NCBI GenBank assembly: GCA_023383815.1
Contig: JAHDYG010000015.1
Coordinates: forward strand, 1-64,000
From: Rhodocyclaceae bacterium
GTDB lineage: Bacteria; Pseudomonadota; Gammaproteobacteria; Burkholderiales; Rhodocyclaceae
Reading direction: 5' to 3'
Length of the DNA stretch: 64,000 nt
A model generated the notes under the pieces. That model saw nothing but the letters and a program-made list of their open reading frames with translations. It made no database searches and was not told where the DNA came from. Positions 36,184-45,742 of the stretch are shown in pieces; within the stretch, counting starts at the first letter, position 1; the number at the start of each line of letters is the position of its first letter. The position numbers were made by a program, and so were the translations under genes.

Positions 36184-36942
36184 TCAGCAAGCGCCCTTCT
36201 TCGGTCCGCGCTTGTCGCGCAGGTAGATGTGGTTGCCGACCTTCTTGAGTTCGAACAGGTCGATTTCGCTGACGAGATCACTCAGCTTGCGATAGCCGTA
36301 GTTGCGCGGATCGAAGGAAGTCTGGTTGCCGATGTGCGAGCCGACGCCTCCCAGCGCGGCCCACCCGTCGTCCTCGGCTGCCGCCTCGATGCCACTTCTC
36401 AGGAGGTTGACCAGTTTGGCATCGCCCTTGAGTTCCTTTGCGCTCTTCTTCAGCGCGGCAGGGTCCTGCTTCTCCTCGGCCTGGCTGGGCATGCCGAGGT
36501 TCTCGAGGTAGAGGAAGCGCGAGCATGCGTTGACGAAGGGTGAGGGCGTCTTCTTTTCGCCGAAGCCGAAGACCTTGAGCCCGTTGGCACGGATGCGCAT
36601 CACGAGCGGCGTGAAATCCGAATCCGAGGAGGCCAGGCAGAAAGCATCGAGCTTGTGTCCATACAGCAGATCCATCGCATCGATGATCATCGCGCTGTCG
36701 GTCGCATTCTTGCCCTTGGTGTAGGCGAACTGCTGGATGGGCTGGATCGCATACTCGTGCAGCACCTGCTCCCAGCCCTTCAGGCCCGTGCTCTTCCAGT
36801 TGCCGTACGCGCGACGGATGTTGGTGACGCCGTACTTGGCCAGCTCATCGAGGATGACCTCGATCTTGGAAGCCGGGCAGTTGTCGGCATCGATCAGCAA
36901 GGCAATGTGGATCTCGTCGGCGGGGCTGGTTCGGGTGGTCAT
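36184..36942 (-). CDS. NYN domain / LOTUS (OST-HTH) domain protein
   Basis: The 252-residue protein has a PIN-like NYN nuclease domain (about 10-150) with acidic residues in ALLIDADN, KNATDSAMIIDAMDLLY and CLASSDSDFTPLV. It is followed by a small OST-HTH/LOTUS domain (about 175-248, with RKLSDLVSEIDLFEL). NYN domains cut RNA, and LOTUS domains bind RNA or RNA-processing proteins, so a cytoplasmic RNA-processing role is inferred. The protein ends in a basic KRGPKKGAC tail. Its substrate is unknown. It is divergent from the M20 amidohydrolase. Confidence 0.86.
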   Translation of the reverse strand: MTTRTSPADEIHIALLIDADNCPASKIEVILDELAKYGVTNIRRAYGNWKSTGLKGWEQVLHEYAIQPIQQFAYTKGKNATDSAMIIDAMDLLYGHKLDAFCLASSDSDFTPLVMRIRANGLKVFGFGEKKTPSPFVNACSRFLYLENLGMPSQAEEKQDPAALKKSAKELKGDAKLVNLLRSGIEAAAEDDGWAALGGVGSHIGNQTSFDPRNYGYRKLSDLVSEIDLFELKKVGNHIYLRDKRGPKKGAC

Positions 36943-37034
36943 GCGGGGCTTCCTGAGAGAAGGCGAAAACGGGTCGAGCCTGCCGCGCGTCGGCCGTGCA
37001 GCGGCGACAGGGTGCGCACTTGCGCAGCCATCCC

Positions 37035-37065
37035 CTGTCCAAGCACACTAAGCGTGCTTCGACAG
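37035..37065. promoter_or_regulatory. Interrupted dyad in the NYN/M20 divergent region
   Basis: The sequence CTGTC-C-AAGCAC, a 7-bp centre ACTAAGC, then GTGCTT-C-GACAG forms an 11-bp imperfect inverted repeat (one C-C mismatch). It lies in the 185-bp gap between two divergent genes. It could be an operator for a dimeric regulator or an RNA hairpin. No T-run follows, so it is not a terminator. Confidence 0.35.
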
Positions 37066-37127
37066 AGACGGTGGCCGTCGCGCAGGAAGGCCCCCGGAAA
37101 TGGATCCCTGACAACAAGGGCTGAATC

Positions 37128-38300
37128 ATGAGCATCATCGAATCGATACGCGCCGAGCAGGGGCGCCTGGCCGCCATCCGGCGCGACCTCCATGCGCATC
37201 CCGAACTGGCGTTTGCCGAGCATCGTACCGCGGATCTGGTCGCCACGCGCCTGCAGGCGCTGGGTTTCGAGGTCCATCGTGGCGTCGGCCGGACCGGCGT
37301 GGTCGGCGTGCTTCGCGCGGGTGGCTCGGAGCGGGCGATCGGGCTGAGGGCGGACATGGATGCCTTGCCCATCCTCGAGCGCAACGAGTTTTCGCACTGT
37401 TCGCAGTACGCAGGGCGCATGCACGCATGCGGCCATGACGGGCATACCACGATGCTGCTCGCGGCGGCCGAGGTGCTGGCCGTGCGGCGTGACTTCGACG
37501 GCGTTGTCGTGCTCGTCTTCCAGCCCGCGGAGGAAGGCGAGGCCGGTGCGCGGGCGATGATCGAAGACGGGCTCTTCGAGCGTTTTCCGATGCAGGCCAT
37601 CTTCGGCATGCACAACTGGCCCGGCATGCCCGCGGGCCATTTCGCGGTTCATGCGGGGCCGGCGATGGCCAGTGCCGACCGCTTCGATATCGAAGTGCTG
37701 GGTGAGGGGGCGCATGCGGCGATGCCGCACCTCGGGCGCGACCCGGTGGTGGCCGCGGCCGCACTGGTGCAGGCGATCCAGACCATCGCCAGCCGCGACC
37801 TCGATCCGCTCGACGCAGCCGTGGTGTCCACGACGATCTTCAACGCCGGCGAGGCCTACAACGTGATTCCGGATCGTGCCAACCTGTCGGGGACGGTACG
37901 GGCGTTCCGGGCCGAGGTGCAGGATCACGTCGAGGCGCGTCTGGCGGCCCTGTGCGAGGGCATCGGGGCTACCTACGGGGTTCGCGTGCAACTGACCTAC
38001 CGGCGCGGCTACCCGCCGACGGTCAATACCGTGGAGGAAGCGGAGCGCTGCGCCCGGGTCGTCGGTGCGCTGGTTGGAGAGGACCGTCTGTGCCGCTCGG
38101 AGCGCCCGAGCATGGGCGCGGAGGATTTTGCCTTCTTCCTGGAGAAGGTTCCCGGTTGCTACGTGTGGATCGGCAATGGCCCGGGGGAGGGGGGCTGCAC
38201 GCTGCACAACCCGCATTACGACTTCAACGACGAAATCATTCCGGTCGGTGCCGCCTACTGGGTCGAACTGGTGCGCAACCTCCTGCCGGTGAAGCGATGA
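37128..38300 (+). CDS. M20 family amidohydrolase (hippurate hydrolase/N-acyl amino acid deacylase type)
   Basis: The 390-residue protein is an M20D metallopeptidase-family amidohydrolase that removes acyl groups from amino acids. The metal ligands appear in LRADMDALPI, MHACGHDGHTTML and PAEEGEAGAR, with further histidines in GMHNWPG and at the end in HNPHYDF. The exact substrate (hippurate, N-acetyl amino acid, indole-3-acetyl amino acid) cannot be told from sequence. No signal peptide. The ribosome site is AAGGG. The following permease gene starts 31 bp later, or 7 bp later if its GTG is used. Confidence 0.9.
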   Translation: MSIIESIRAEQGRLAAIRRDLHAHPELAFAEHRTADLVATRLQALGFEVHRGVGRTGVVGVLRAGGSERAIGLRADMDALPILERNEFSHCSQYAGRMHACGHDGHTTMLLAAAEVLAVRRDFDGVVVLVFQPAEEGEAGARAMIEDGLFERFPMQAIFGMHNWPGMPAGHFAVHAGPAMASADRFDIEVLGEGAHAAMPHLGRDPVVAAAALVQAIQTIASRDLDPLDAAVVSTTIFNAGEAYNVIPDRANLSGTVRAFRAEVQDHVEARLAALCEGIGATYGVRVQLTYRRGYPPTVNTVEEAERCARVVGALVGEDRLCRSERPSMGAEDFAFFLEKVPGCYVWIGNGPGEGGCTLHNPHYDFNDEIIPVGAAYWVELVRNLLPVKR

Positions 38301-38331
38301 ACCTCCGGTGACGAATACCGTCCACCGCGGG

Positions 38332-40827
38332 ATGAACTCCTTCAGGATCGCCCTTCGCATGCTCCTGCGCGATCTGCGCGCGGGCGAGCTGCATCTGCTC
38401 GGGCTTGCGATCGTGATTGCGGTCGCGAGCCTCACGAGCGTCGGATTTCTCGCTGATCGCGTTTCGCGCGGGCTCGATCGTGAAGCAAACCAGTTGCTCG
38501 GCGGGGATCTGCTGCTGCGATCCGACCATCCGTGGAGCGAGGCGCTTGCCGATGAGGCGGTCCGGCGTGGCCTGAGGGTCAACGACACGGTGCTCTTCAC
38601 CAGCATGGTGAGCAGTCCCGACGAGGTCGAACTGGCGGGCGTCAAGGTCGTCGAGGACGGCTATCCGCTGCGCGGCTCGGTGCGCATCGCCCCCGGCCCC
38701 AATCTGCCCGATGCGGTTGCCGGGCGGATTCCGGAGCCCGGTGAAGTGTGGCTCGACGAGCGGCTCTTTGCGGCACTCGGAGTCGCTGTCGGTGAGCGGG
38801 TCGGGCTTGGACTGCTGGAGCTGCGCGTCGGTGCGATGATCAGCTTCGAGTCCGATCGAGGTGCGAACTTCTTCAGCCTGTTGCCGCGCGCGATCTTCAA
38901 CGTGGCCGACCTCGAAGCGAGCGGGCTGCTGGTCGAGGGCAGCCGCGCAACCTGGCGCCTTCATCTGGCTGGCGAGGCAGAAGCGGTGAGTGCCTTCGAA
39001 CGCTGGGCGACGGCGCGCATGGAGCGCGGGCAGGCGATCGAGAGTATCGAGAATGCGCGCCCCGAGGTGCGGGCGGCGCTCGATCAGGCGCGTCGCTTCC
39101 TGCGCCTTGCCGCCTTGCTGGCGGTCGTCCTGGCGGCCGTCGCAGTGGGCCTGTCGGCACGCCGCTACATGCAGCGGCATCTCGATGCCTGTGCGGTGAT
39201 GCGCTGCCTCGGTGCGCAGCGTGCCCAGGTGATGCGGATCGTGATCGGCGAGTTCGCGCTGTTCGGCCTTGCGGCGGGACTCATCGGGTCGGGGCTGGGC
39301 TGGTTGACCCAGCACGGCCTGGCCGGGGTGCTCGCGAGCATCCAGCAGGCATCGCTGCCCGCCCCCTCGCTCATGCCGCTCGCGCATGGGCTGGCGGTCG
39401 GGCTCGCGCTGCTGATCGGCTTCGTGCTGCCGCAATTGATCCGCCTTGGCCAGGTCTCGACGCTGCGGGTCCTGCGTCGCGAGATGGTGGTGATCGAACC
39501 TGCGAGTGCCAGCGTCTGGCTGCTCGGTGCGACGGTGCTGTTCGCGATCGTTGTCTGGATCGCGGGCGAGTGGCAACTCGGTGCGATCGCCGGAGCCGGA
39601 TTCCTCGCGGCGATGAGTGTCTTTGCGCTCGCGGCCTGGGGCGTGCTCGCGCTCGTGGCGCGGCTCAAGGGGCGGGGCAGCCTGCGTGGCGGCGGCTGGC
39701 GCTACGGCGTGGCTTCGCTTGCGCGGCACATGGGCGCGAGCGTGGTCCAGGCCAGCGCGCTCGGGCTCGGCATGACGGCGCTGCTGCTGCTCACGCTGGT
39801 GCGTGGCGATCTGCTGACGAGCTGGCGGGCGATGACCCCGGAAGATGCGCCGAACCAGTTCCTCATCAACATCCAGCCCGACCAGCGCGAAGGGGTGGCG
39901 GCCCACTTCTCGGCCAATGGCCTCGAGCCGCCGCCCATCCTGCCCATGGTGCGCGGACGCCTGACCGCGATCAACGGCCGCGAGATCGGTCCATCCGACT
40001 TCATCGACGATCGGGCTCAGCGTCTCGTCGAGCGCGAGTTCAACCTCAGCTATGGCAGCGCGCTGCCCGACGCCAACCGGCTCGTCTCCGGCGTCTGGCA
40101 TGGCACGGCGCGTACGCCGCAGTTCTCGGTCGAGGGCGGACTCGCCCGGACCTTCGATCTGCGCCTGGGCGACCGCGTGCGCTTTGACGTGTCGGGGCGT
40201 GCGGTCGAGGCACCGATCACCAGCATCCGCGAACTCGACTGGGATTCGATGCGCGTCAATTTCTTCTTCATCGCTTCCGAGGGGCTGCTCGAATCGGATC
40301 CGGCGAGTCTTGTCTCGGCCTACCGTCATCCGCCGGATGCCGAAGGGTTTACGGCCGGGCTGATCCAGTCCTTTCCGAATCTCACGGTGATCGATGTCGG
40401 CGCGGTGATTGCCCAGGTCCAGTCGGTGACCGACAAGCTGATCCTGGTCGTCCAGTTCGTCTTCGGTTTCGCACTGCTGGCCGGGCTGGTGGTGCTGTAT
40501 GCGGCGCTCCAGGCGACGCACGACGAGCGCGAGTTCGAACTGGCGATGCTGCGCACGCTGGGTGCGCGCGACCGGCAGGTGCGGCAGGCGCTGTTCGCGG
40601 AGTTCCTCGTGCTCGGGGCCGTGGCGGGCCTGCTCGCGGGTGTCGGGGCCAGTGCGATCGGCTGGGTGCTCGCGCAGTACGTATTCAAGTTCAGCTACGT
40701 TCCGGCGTTCGGGCCGATGCTCGTCGCCACGGTCGTGGGCGCGGCCGGAGTGCTTGCCGGCGGAGTGCTCGGCACCCGCCCGCTGCTTGCGCGCCCGCCG
40801 CTCGCGAGTCTGCGCGCGCTCGCCTGA
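38332..40827 (+). CDS. FtsX-like ABC transporter permease (YbbP type)
   Basis: The 831-residue inner-membrane protein has the YbbP layout: one N-terminal helix (ELHLLGLAIVIAVASLTSVGF) and a long extracytoplasmic segment. Two FtsX units (about 265-410 and 690-830) follow, with helices separated by a second large periplasmic loop. YbbP-type permeases normally work with the ATPase YbbA in removing or moving lipid-linked substrates. No ATPase gene lies next to it here. ATG 38332 gives the family start MNSFRIALRMLLRDLRAGE; a GTG at 38308 is also in frame. The gene is probably transcribed with the M20 gene. Confidence 0.87.
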   Translation: MNSFRIALRMLLRDLRAGELHLLGLAIVIAVASLTSVGFLADRVSRGLDREANQLLGGDLLLRSDHPWSEALADEAVRRGLRVNDTVLFTSMVSSPDEVELAGVKVVEDGYPLRGSVRIAPGPNLPDAVAGRIPEPGEVWLDERLFAALGVAVGERVGLGLLELRVGAMISFESDRGANFFSLLPRAIFNVADLEASGLLVEGSRATWRLHLAGEAEAVSAFERWATARMERGQAIESIENARPEVRAALDQARRFLRLAALLAVVLAAVAVGLSARRYMQRHLDACAVMRCLGAQRAQVMRIVIGEFALFGLAAGLIGSGLGWLTQHGLAGVLASIQQASLPAPSLMPLAHGLAVGLALLIGFVLPQLIRLGQVSTLRVLRREMVVIEPASASVWLLGATVLFAIVVWIAGEWQLGAIAGAGFLAAMSVFALAAWGVLALVARLKGRGSLRGGGWRYGVASLARHMGASVVQASALGLGMTALLLLTLVRGDLLTSWRAMTPEDAPNQFLINIQPDQREGVAAHFSANGLEPPPILPMVRGRLTAINGREIGPSDFIDDRAQRLVEREFNLSYGSALPDANRLVSGVWHGTARTPQFSVEGGLARTFDLRLGDRVRFDVSGRAVEAPITSIRELDWDSMRVNFFFIASEGLLESDPASLVSAYRHPPDAEGFTAGLIQSFPNLTVIDVGAVIAQVQSVTDKLILVVQFVFGFALLAGLVVLYAALQATHDEREFELAMLRTLGARDRQVRQALFAEFLVLGAVAGLLAGVGASAIGWVLAQYVFKFSYVPAFGPMLVATVVGAAGVLAGGVLGTRPLLARPPLASLRALA

Positions 40828-40922
40828 GCGCGTCCCGGTCACCCGGGGGTTCGGCCCCTGAGCGGCATTTCGGGGGATGCGTCTGTACAATACCGGCATC
40901 CCATCCGGTCAGGCGCTTCGTA

Positions 40923-43900
40923 GTGGCCAAACTCCGCTCGCAGGTCGATGCCAGTTTTCTGTCGATGATCGCCTTCGTCACCGTGGTGGTGACGGTCGGC
41001 TGGAGTGCCTTCACCCATGAGCAGTACCGCTCGGTCAACCGGCTCCTGAGCGACCAGCACGGGGTCGCGCTCGAAGCGGCGTGGCGCGCGACCTCGCGGA
41101 TGTACCGGATCAGTGCTGCGATCATGGTCGATGATCTGAGTCGCCATCCCGCAGTGACCGACTGGCTCGAACAGGCCAACGAGGCCGACGAACCCGGGCG
41201 GGAGCGACTGCGCGGCTGGTTCAGGAGCCTGTTGCGGCCCGACTATCTGCGTCTGCACGAGGAGGGATTCGAGATCTTCCAGGTGCACACGGCGGATGGA
41301 CGTGCCCTGCTTCGCTTCCACGATGATCGGCGCCACGGAGACGAAGTCACGCTGCTGCGCCCGTCGGTGGCACTGGCGCATGCCGGGCGCGAATCGGTCG
41401 TTGCGGTCGAGCGCGATGGCGATGATCCGGCCCTGCGGCATGTGTTCCCGCGCGTGTATCAGGACCGTCTGCTCGGAAGCATCGAGCTGGGGGTGCCGTT
41501 TCTGCGCATCCAGGAGCAGCTGGGGAGGATTCTCGCCGGCAACCTATTCGCCCTGATCGTCCGGGCGCCGCAGATGGGCCCCGGGATGCGGGCCTCCGGC
41601 CTGCACGAGACGCTCGTCATCGCCGAGCGCCAGTTGCCGCCCGATACCCGCGAAGCGATCGAAGCCGGCCGGCTGACGGCGGTGTTCGAGGATCTGGCCG
41701 GCCGTGAGGCGGTTCGCGATGCGGCCTTGGGCAGCGAGCGGCGAACGTTCTCGGTGCTCGTCGGCGATGAAGGCTATTTCGCCAGCTTCATGCCCCTGGC
41801 CAACGAAGGCGCACAGGACGCCTGGCTGCTCGCGGTTCACCCGGCAAGGGAGCTGATTGCAACCCGCTCCCGGTTTCTGCTCCAGGGGCTGGTCGGGGGG
41901 GTTGGCATCGGCCTGCTCGGCATCGCACTCGGCATGCTGCACCTGGCCGCCCGGCGAAGGCGCCAGCAGGAACAGCGCTATCGGGACGTCGTGACGAACA
42001 TCCAGGAAGTCATCTTCCGGACCGACCGCAGCGGTCACCTGACCTTCCTGAATCCGGCATGGGAATCGCTGACCGCATTCGCGGTGGCCGATACCCTCGG
42101 ACGGCGCGCGATCGAGTTCATCCACCCGGAGGACCGATCCCGTTTCGTTGCCTTCCTGCAGCCGCTGCTCCGACGCGAGCAGGAGGTGCTGCGCGACGAG
42201 TTCCGCTATCTGCGGGCCGATGGCGGGCAGTGCTGGGTCGAGGTGTTCGTGCAGCTGTCGCGCGACGAGCGCGGTCAGGCGAACGGGGTGTACGGAACGC
42301 TGATGGACGTTTCTGAGCGGCGGCGGGTCACCGACGCCTTGCGTGCCGAGCGTGATCTCTTTGCCGCCGGACCGGCCATCGCCTTCATCTGGCGCAACGA
42401 ACCGGGGTGGCCGGTCGAATACATTTCCAGCAACGTCGTTGCCGGTCTCGGTTATGCGCCGGAGCAGTTTCTGGATCCGGAGTTTCGCTTCGCTTCGATC
42501 ATCCATCCGGAAGACCTGACGCGCATCGAACGCGAAGGGCGCGAGCACCGCGAGCTTCGCCGCACTTCGTTCGAAATGAACTACCGGATCCGTAACCGAG
42601 ACGGTGAGTATCGCTGGTTTCGCGAATACTCGATGCCGGGTTGGGACGAGACGCACGAAGGCGCTCCGCTGCGTATCCGTGGCTACCTGCTCGACGAGAC
42701 GGCGACTGTCGAGGCCCGTGAAGCGCTGGAGCAAAGCGGCCAGCGCCTGGCCTGGATCCTCGAGGGGGCCGACGTCGGGACCTGGGAGTGGGACATTCAG
42801 GCCGGTGTGTTTGCGATCAACGAGCGCTGGGCCGCGATGCTCGGTTACGCCCTTGACGAGCTCGTGCCGCTTGGCACCACGGCATGGCGCGGCCTGATGC
42901 ACCCGGAAGACCGGGACAAGTGTCTGGCGCGCATGCACGCCTACCTGGACGAGGGCAGCGGGTACTACGAAGGCGAGCACCGCCTGCGCCACAAGGACGG
43001 CTCCTGGCTGTGGGTCCTGATGCGCGGACGCGTGCTCGCGCGTACGGCCGAGGGCGAGCCGAGGCTGATGTGCGGGACCCAGATGGACATCACGCGGCGC
43101 AAGGCGGCCGAGGCGCATGCGGCTCATCTCGCGTACTACGACGAGCTGACCGGGCTCGCCAACCGGCGCATGCTGCTCGAACAGCTGCGCCATGCGCTCG
43201 CTTCGAGCGCGCGTACGCATTACTTCGGTGCGCTGCTGTTCATCGATCTGGACAATTTCAAGAACCTCAACGACACGCTCGGACATGACTATGGCGACCT
43301 GCTGCTGCGCGAGGTGGCTGCACGCCTGCGCAGCATCGTGCGCGGCAGTGATTCGGTCGCGCGGCTGGGCGGGGACGAGTTCGTCGTGCTGTTCGAGGAG
43401 CTGGATACCGACGACGATGGCGCGATCACGAATGCGGAGCGCGCCGTGCGCAAGGTGCTTGCGGTGCTCTCGGAGCCCTATGTGCTCAAGGAATACGAAC
43501 ACCACCTGACGCCCAGCATCGGGGTCACGCTGTTCGGCAGTGGCCGGGAGACGAGCGAGACCCTGATGAAAAAGGCCGATCTCGCGATGTACCAGGCCAA
43601 GGCCGAGGGCAAGGGCACCTTCCGCTTCTTCGACCCGGACATGCAGGCGGCTGCCGAGCATCAGCGCCAGGTCGAGGTGGCCTTGCGCCGGGGGCTCGAT
43701 GAGTCGCAGTTTCTCGTCGCCTACCAGCCAATCGTCGGCGTCGGAGGAATGATCGTCGCAGTCGAGGCCCTGCTGCGCTGGAAGCATCCGGAACGCGGCA
43801 TGGTCCCTCCGGGCGAATTCATTCCGGTTGCGGAGAAGGCGGGGCTGATCGCAGCGCTCGGGCGCTGGGTGCTGCAGACGGCCTGTGGCCAGCTCGCGGA

Positions 43901-44420
43901 ATGGAAATCCGATCCGCAGCGGGCCGCGTTGTCGATGGCGGTGAACGTCAGCCCGGTCCAGTTTCTGCAACCGGATTTTGTCGATGAAGTGCTCGCGGTC
44001 CTGCGTGAGTCGGGCGTCGATGGGCGGCGGCTGCGTCTGGAGATCACCGAGAGCATGCTGCTCGACAACGTCGAGGAGGCGATCGGCAGGATGTCCGCCC
44101 TGCGCGAGCACGGCGTGAGCTTTTCGCTCGACGACTTCGGCACCGGCTACTCCTCGCTCAACTACCTCAAGCGCCTGCCGATCTCGGTATTGAAGATCGA
44201 CCAGAGTTTCGTGCGCGACATCGAACTCGATCCCAACGATGCGTCGATCGTCCAGACCATCCTCGCGATGGCGCATTCGCTCGGTCTCAAGGTCGTTGCC
44301 GAAGGGGTCGAGAGCGCGGGGCAGCGGGATTTCCTCATTGCACACGGTTGCGATTTCCTGCAGGGCTACCTGCTCTACCGGCCGATGTTCATCGAATCGC
44401 TGGAAGGCGTGCTCGCATGA
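40923..44420 (+). CDS. Membrane PAS-GGDEF-EAL cyclic-di-GMP signalling protein
   Basis: The 1165-residue protein begins with a membrane helix (about 14-30), a periplasmic sensor of about 280 residues that resembles a Cache-like ligand domain, and a second helix (about 320-342). Three PAS domains follow (about 350-470, 480-600, 600-730), then GGDEF (about 745-905) and EAL (about 920-1160). GGDEF is intact, with FIDLDNFKNLND, RLGGDEF near residue 815, and the inhibition site RGSD five residues ahead. EAL is complete: [35 protein letters not shown]. It could make or break cyclic-di-GMP. GTG start. The rmuC ATG overlaps its stop. Confidence 0.9.
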   Translation: MAKLRSQVDASFLSMIAFVTVVVTVGWSAFTHEQYRSVNRLLSDQHGVALEAAWRATSRMYRISAAIMVDDLSRHPAVTDWLEQANEADEPGRERLRGWFRSLLRPDYLRLHEEGFEIFQVHTADGRALLRFHDDRRHGDEVTLLRPSVALAHAGRESVVAVERDGDDPALRHVFPRVYQDRLLGSIELGVPFLRIQEQLGRILAGNLFALIVRAPQMGPGMRASGLHETLVIAERQLPPDTREAIEAGRLTAVFEDLAGREAVRDAALGSERRTFSVLVGDEGYFASFMPLANEGAQDAWLLAVHPARELIATRSRFLLQGLVGGVGIGLLGIALGMLHLAARRRRQQEQRYRDVVTNIQEVIFRTDRSGHLTFLNPAWESLTAFAVADTLGRRAIEFIHPEDRSRFVAFLQPLLRREQEVLRDEFRYLRADGGQCWVEVFVQLSRDERGQANGVYGTLMDVSERRRVTDALRAERDLFAAGPAIAFIWRNEPGWPVEYISSNVVAGLGYAPEQFLDPEFRFASIIHPEDLTRIEREGREHRELRRTSFEMNYRIRNRDGEYRWFREYSMPGWDETHEGAPLRIRGYLLDETATVEAREALEQSGQRLAWILEGADVGTWEWDIQAGVFAINERWAAMLGYALDELVPLGTTAWRGLMHPEDRDKCLARMHAYLDEGSGYYEGEHRLRHKDGSWLWVLMRGRVLARTAEGEPRLMCGTQMDITRRKAAEAHAAHLAYYDELTGLANRRMLLEQLRHALASSARTHYFGALLFIDLDNFKNLNDTLGHDYGDLLLREVAARLRSIVRGSDSVARLGGDEFVVLFEELDTDDDGAITNAERAVRKVLAVLSEPYVLKEYEHHLTPSIGVTLFGSGRETSETLMKKADLAMYQAKAEGKGTFRFFDPDMQAAAEHQRQVEVALRRGLDESQFLVAYQPIVGVGGMIVAVEALLRWKHPERGMVPPGEFIPVAEKAGLIAALGRWVLQTACGQLAEWKSDPQRAALSMAVNVSPVQFLQPDFVDEVLAVLRESGVDGRRLRLEITESMLLDNVEEAIGRMSALREHGVSFSLDDFGTGYSSLNYLKRLPISVLKIDQSFVRDIELDPNDASIVQTILAMAHSLGLKVVAEGVESAGQRDFLIAHGCDFLQGYLLYRPMFIESLEGVLA

Positions 44421-45742
44421 CGCCGGACGAGCTGATGGCGCTGCTGCGCGCGCCGCAAGCACCTGCTGCGCTCCTTGGTGTGCTCGCGTTGCTCGTTCTG
44501 GTGCTGCTCGGGGTCATCCTGCGCGTGCGCAGAGCCGTGCTGCGCCTGCCCGCCGACACCTCCGGGCAGGTGACCGGGCCCGTGCGCGAGCTGCTTGCGG
44601 GGCAGCAGAAGATGCTCTTCGATGCGCTGCAGTTCGGGTTGATGCACCAGAGCGACCGGCTGGCTGGACGGATTGCCGAACTGGGCGGAGAGGTCGGGAT
44701 GGCGCACGAGCGCCTGCGCAGCGAGATCCTCGAGCAGATGCTGACGCGCCTGTCGGTGCACGCCCGTGCCGACCGGGAGCTGCTGCAGGAGGGCCTGCAT
44801 GCGGCGACCCGCCAGCTCGCCGCGAGCAGCGAGGCCTTGTCGCGAACCGTCAATGAGCGTCTGGAGTCGATTGCCGGGCACGTGAACCAGCGTCTTGACG
44901 ATGGTTTCCGCCAGACCAACGAGACCTTTGCGAGCGTGATGGCGCGGCTGGCGACGATCGACGAGGCACAGAAGAAGATCGATGGACTCACCACCAACGT
45001 CGTCGGCCTTCAGGAACTGCTGGGCGACAAGCGCGCCCGCGGTGCCTTTGGCGAGGTGCAGCTCGAGGCGCTGGTGCGCAACATGCTGCCGCCCGAGTCC
45101 TTCCGCTTTCAGCACACCCTGTCGAACCACACGCGGGTCGACTGCCTCATCGAACTGCCCGAGCCCACCGGCCGGGTGGCGGTCGATGCCAAGTTTCCGC
45201 TCGAGAACTACCACCGCATGCTCGACGAGGACTGCGGGCCCGTCGAGCGCCGGCTTGCGCAGTCTGCCTTCCGGGCCGACGTGCGGCGCCACATCGACGC
45301 GATCGCATCACGCTACATCCTGCCCGGTGAGACGTCCGACGGGGCCGTGCTGTTCGTGCCCGCGGAGGCGGTGTTCGCCGAGATCCACGCCCGTCATCCG
45401 GAGCTTGTCGCGCACGCACAGTCGCGCCGCATCTGGATCGTGTCGCCGACCACGCTGATGGCGGTGCTCAACACCGCCCGCGCGGTCCTCAAGGACGTCG
45501 AGACGCGGCGCCAGGTGCACGTCATCAAGGACGCGCTCGGCAAGCTCGCGAAGGATTTCGTGCGCTTTGACGAGCGCATGAGCGCGCTGGCCCGCCACAT
45601 CGACCAGGCGAGCAAGGATGTTCAGGACGTTCAGGTCAGTTCGCGCAAGATTTCCGCGCATTTCCAGAAAATCGAGTCGGCTCGGCTCGATCCGCCGTCG
45701 GCCGAAGATTCCCTCGCGCCGGGCGCTCAGCCGCCGATGTAG
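44417..45742 (+). CDS. rmuC: DNA recombination protein RmuC
   Basis: The 441-residue protein is RmuC. It has an N-terminal membrane helix (about 15-35), a long coiled coil (about 60-190) and the RmuC nuclease-like domain (about 200-400). That domain contains [21 protein letters not shown] and [12 protein letters not shown], where D-A-K fits a PD-(D/E)XK-like core. RmuC limits inversions at short inverted repeats. ATG 44417 overlaps the upstream GGDEF-EAL stop (ATGA). The last 16 bp overlap the convergent moaA end. Confidence 0.92.
   Translation: MTPDELMALLRAPQAPAALLGVLALLVLVLLGVILRVRRAVLRLPADTSGQVTGPVRELLAGQQKMLFDALQFGLMHQSDRLAGRIAELGGEVGMAHERLRSEILEQMLTRLSVHARADRELLQEGLHAATRQLAASSEALSRTVNERLESIAGHVNQRLDDGFRQTNETFASVMARLATIDEAQKKIDGLTTNVVGLQELLGDKRARGAFGEVQLEALVRNMLPPESFRFQHTLSNHTRVDCLIELPEPTGRVAVDAKFPLENYHRMLDEDCGPVERRLAQSAFRADVRRHIDAIASRYILPGETSDGAVLFVPAEAVFAEIHARHPELVAHAQSRRIWIVSPTTLMAVLNTARAVLKDVETRRQVHVIKDALGKLAKDFVRFDERMSALARHIDQASKDVQDVQVSSRKISAHFQKIESARLDPPSAEDSLAPGAQPPM

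Noticed and set aside
38236-40899. Long minus-strand open frame opposite the FtsX-like permease
   Set aside because: The plus-strand permease has clear membrane helices and family motifs; the antisense translation is Gln/Arg/His-rich with no domain.
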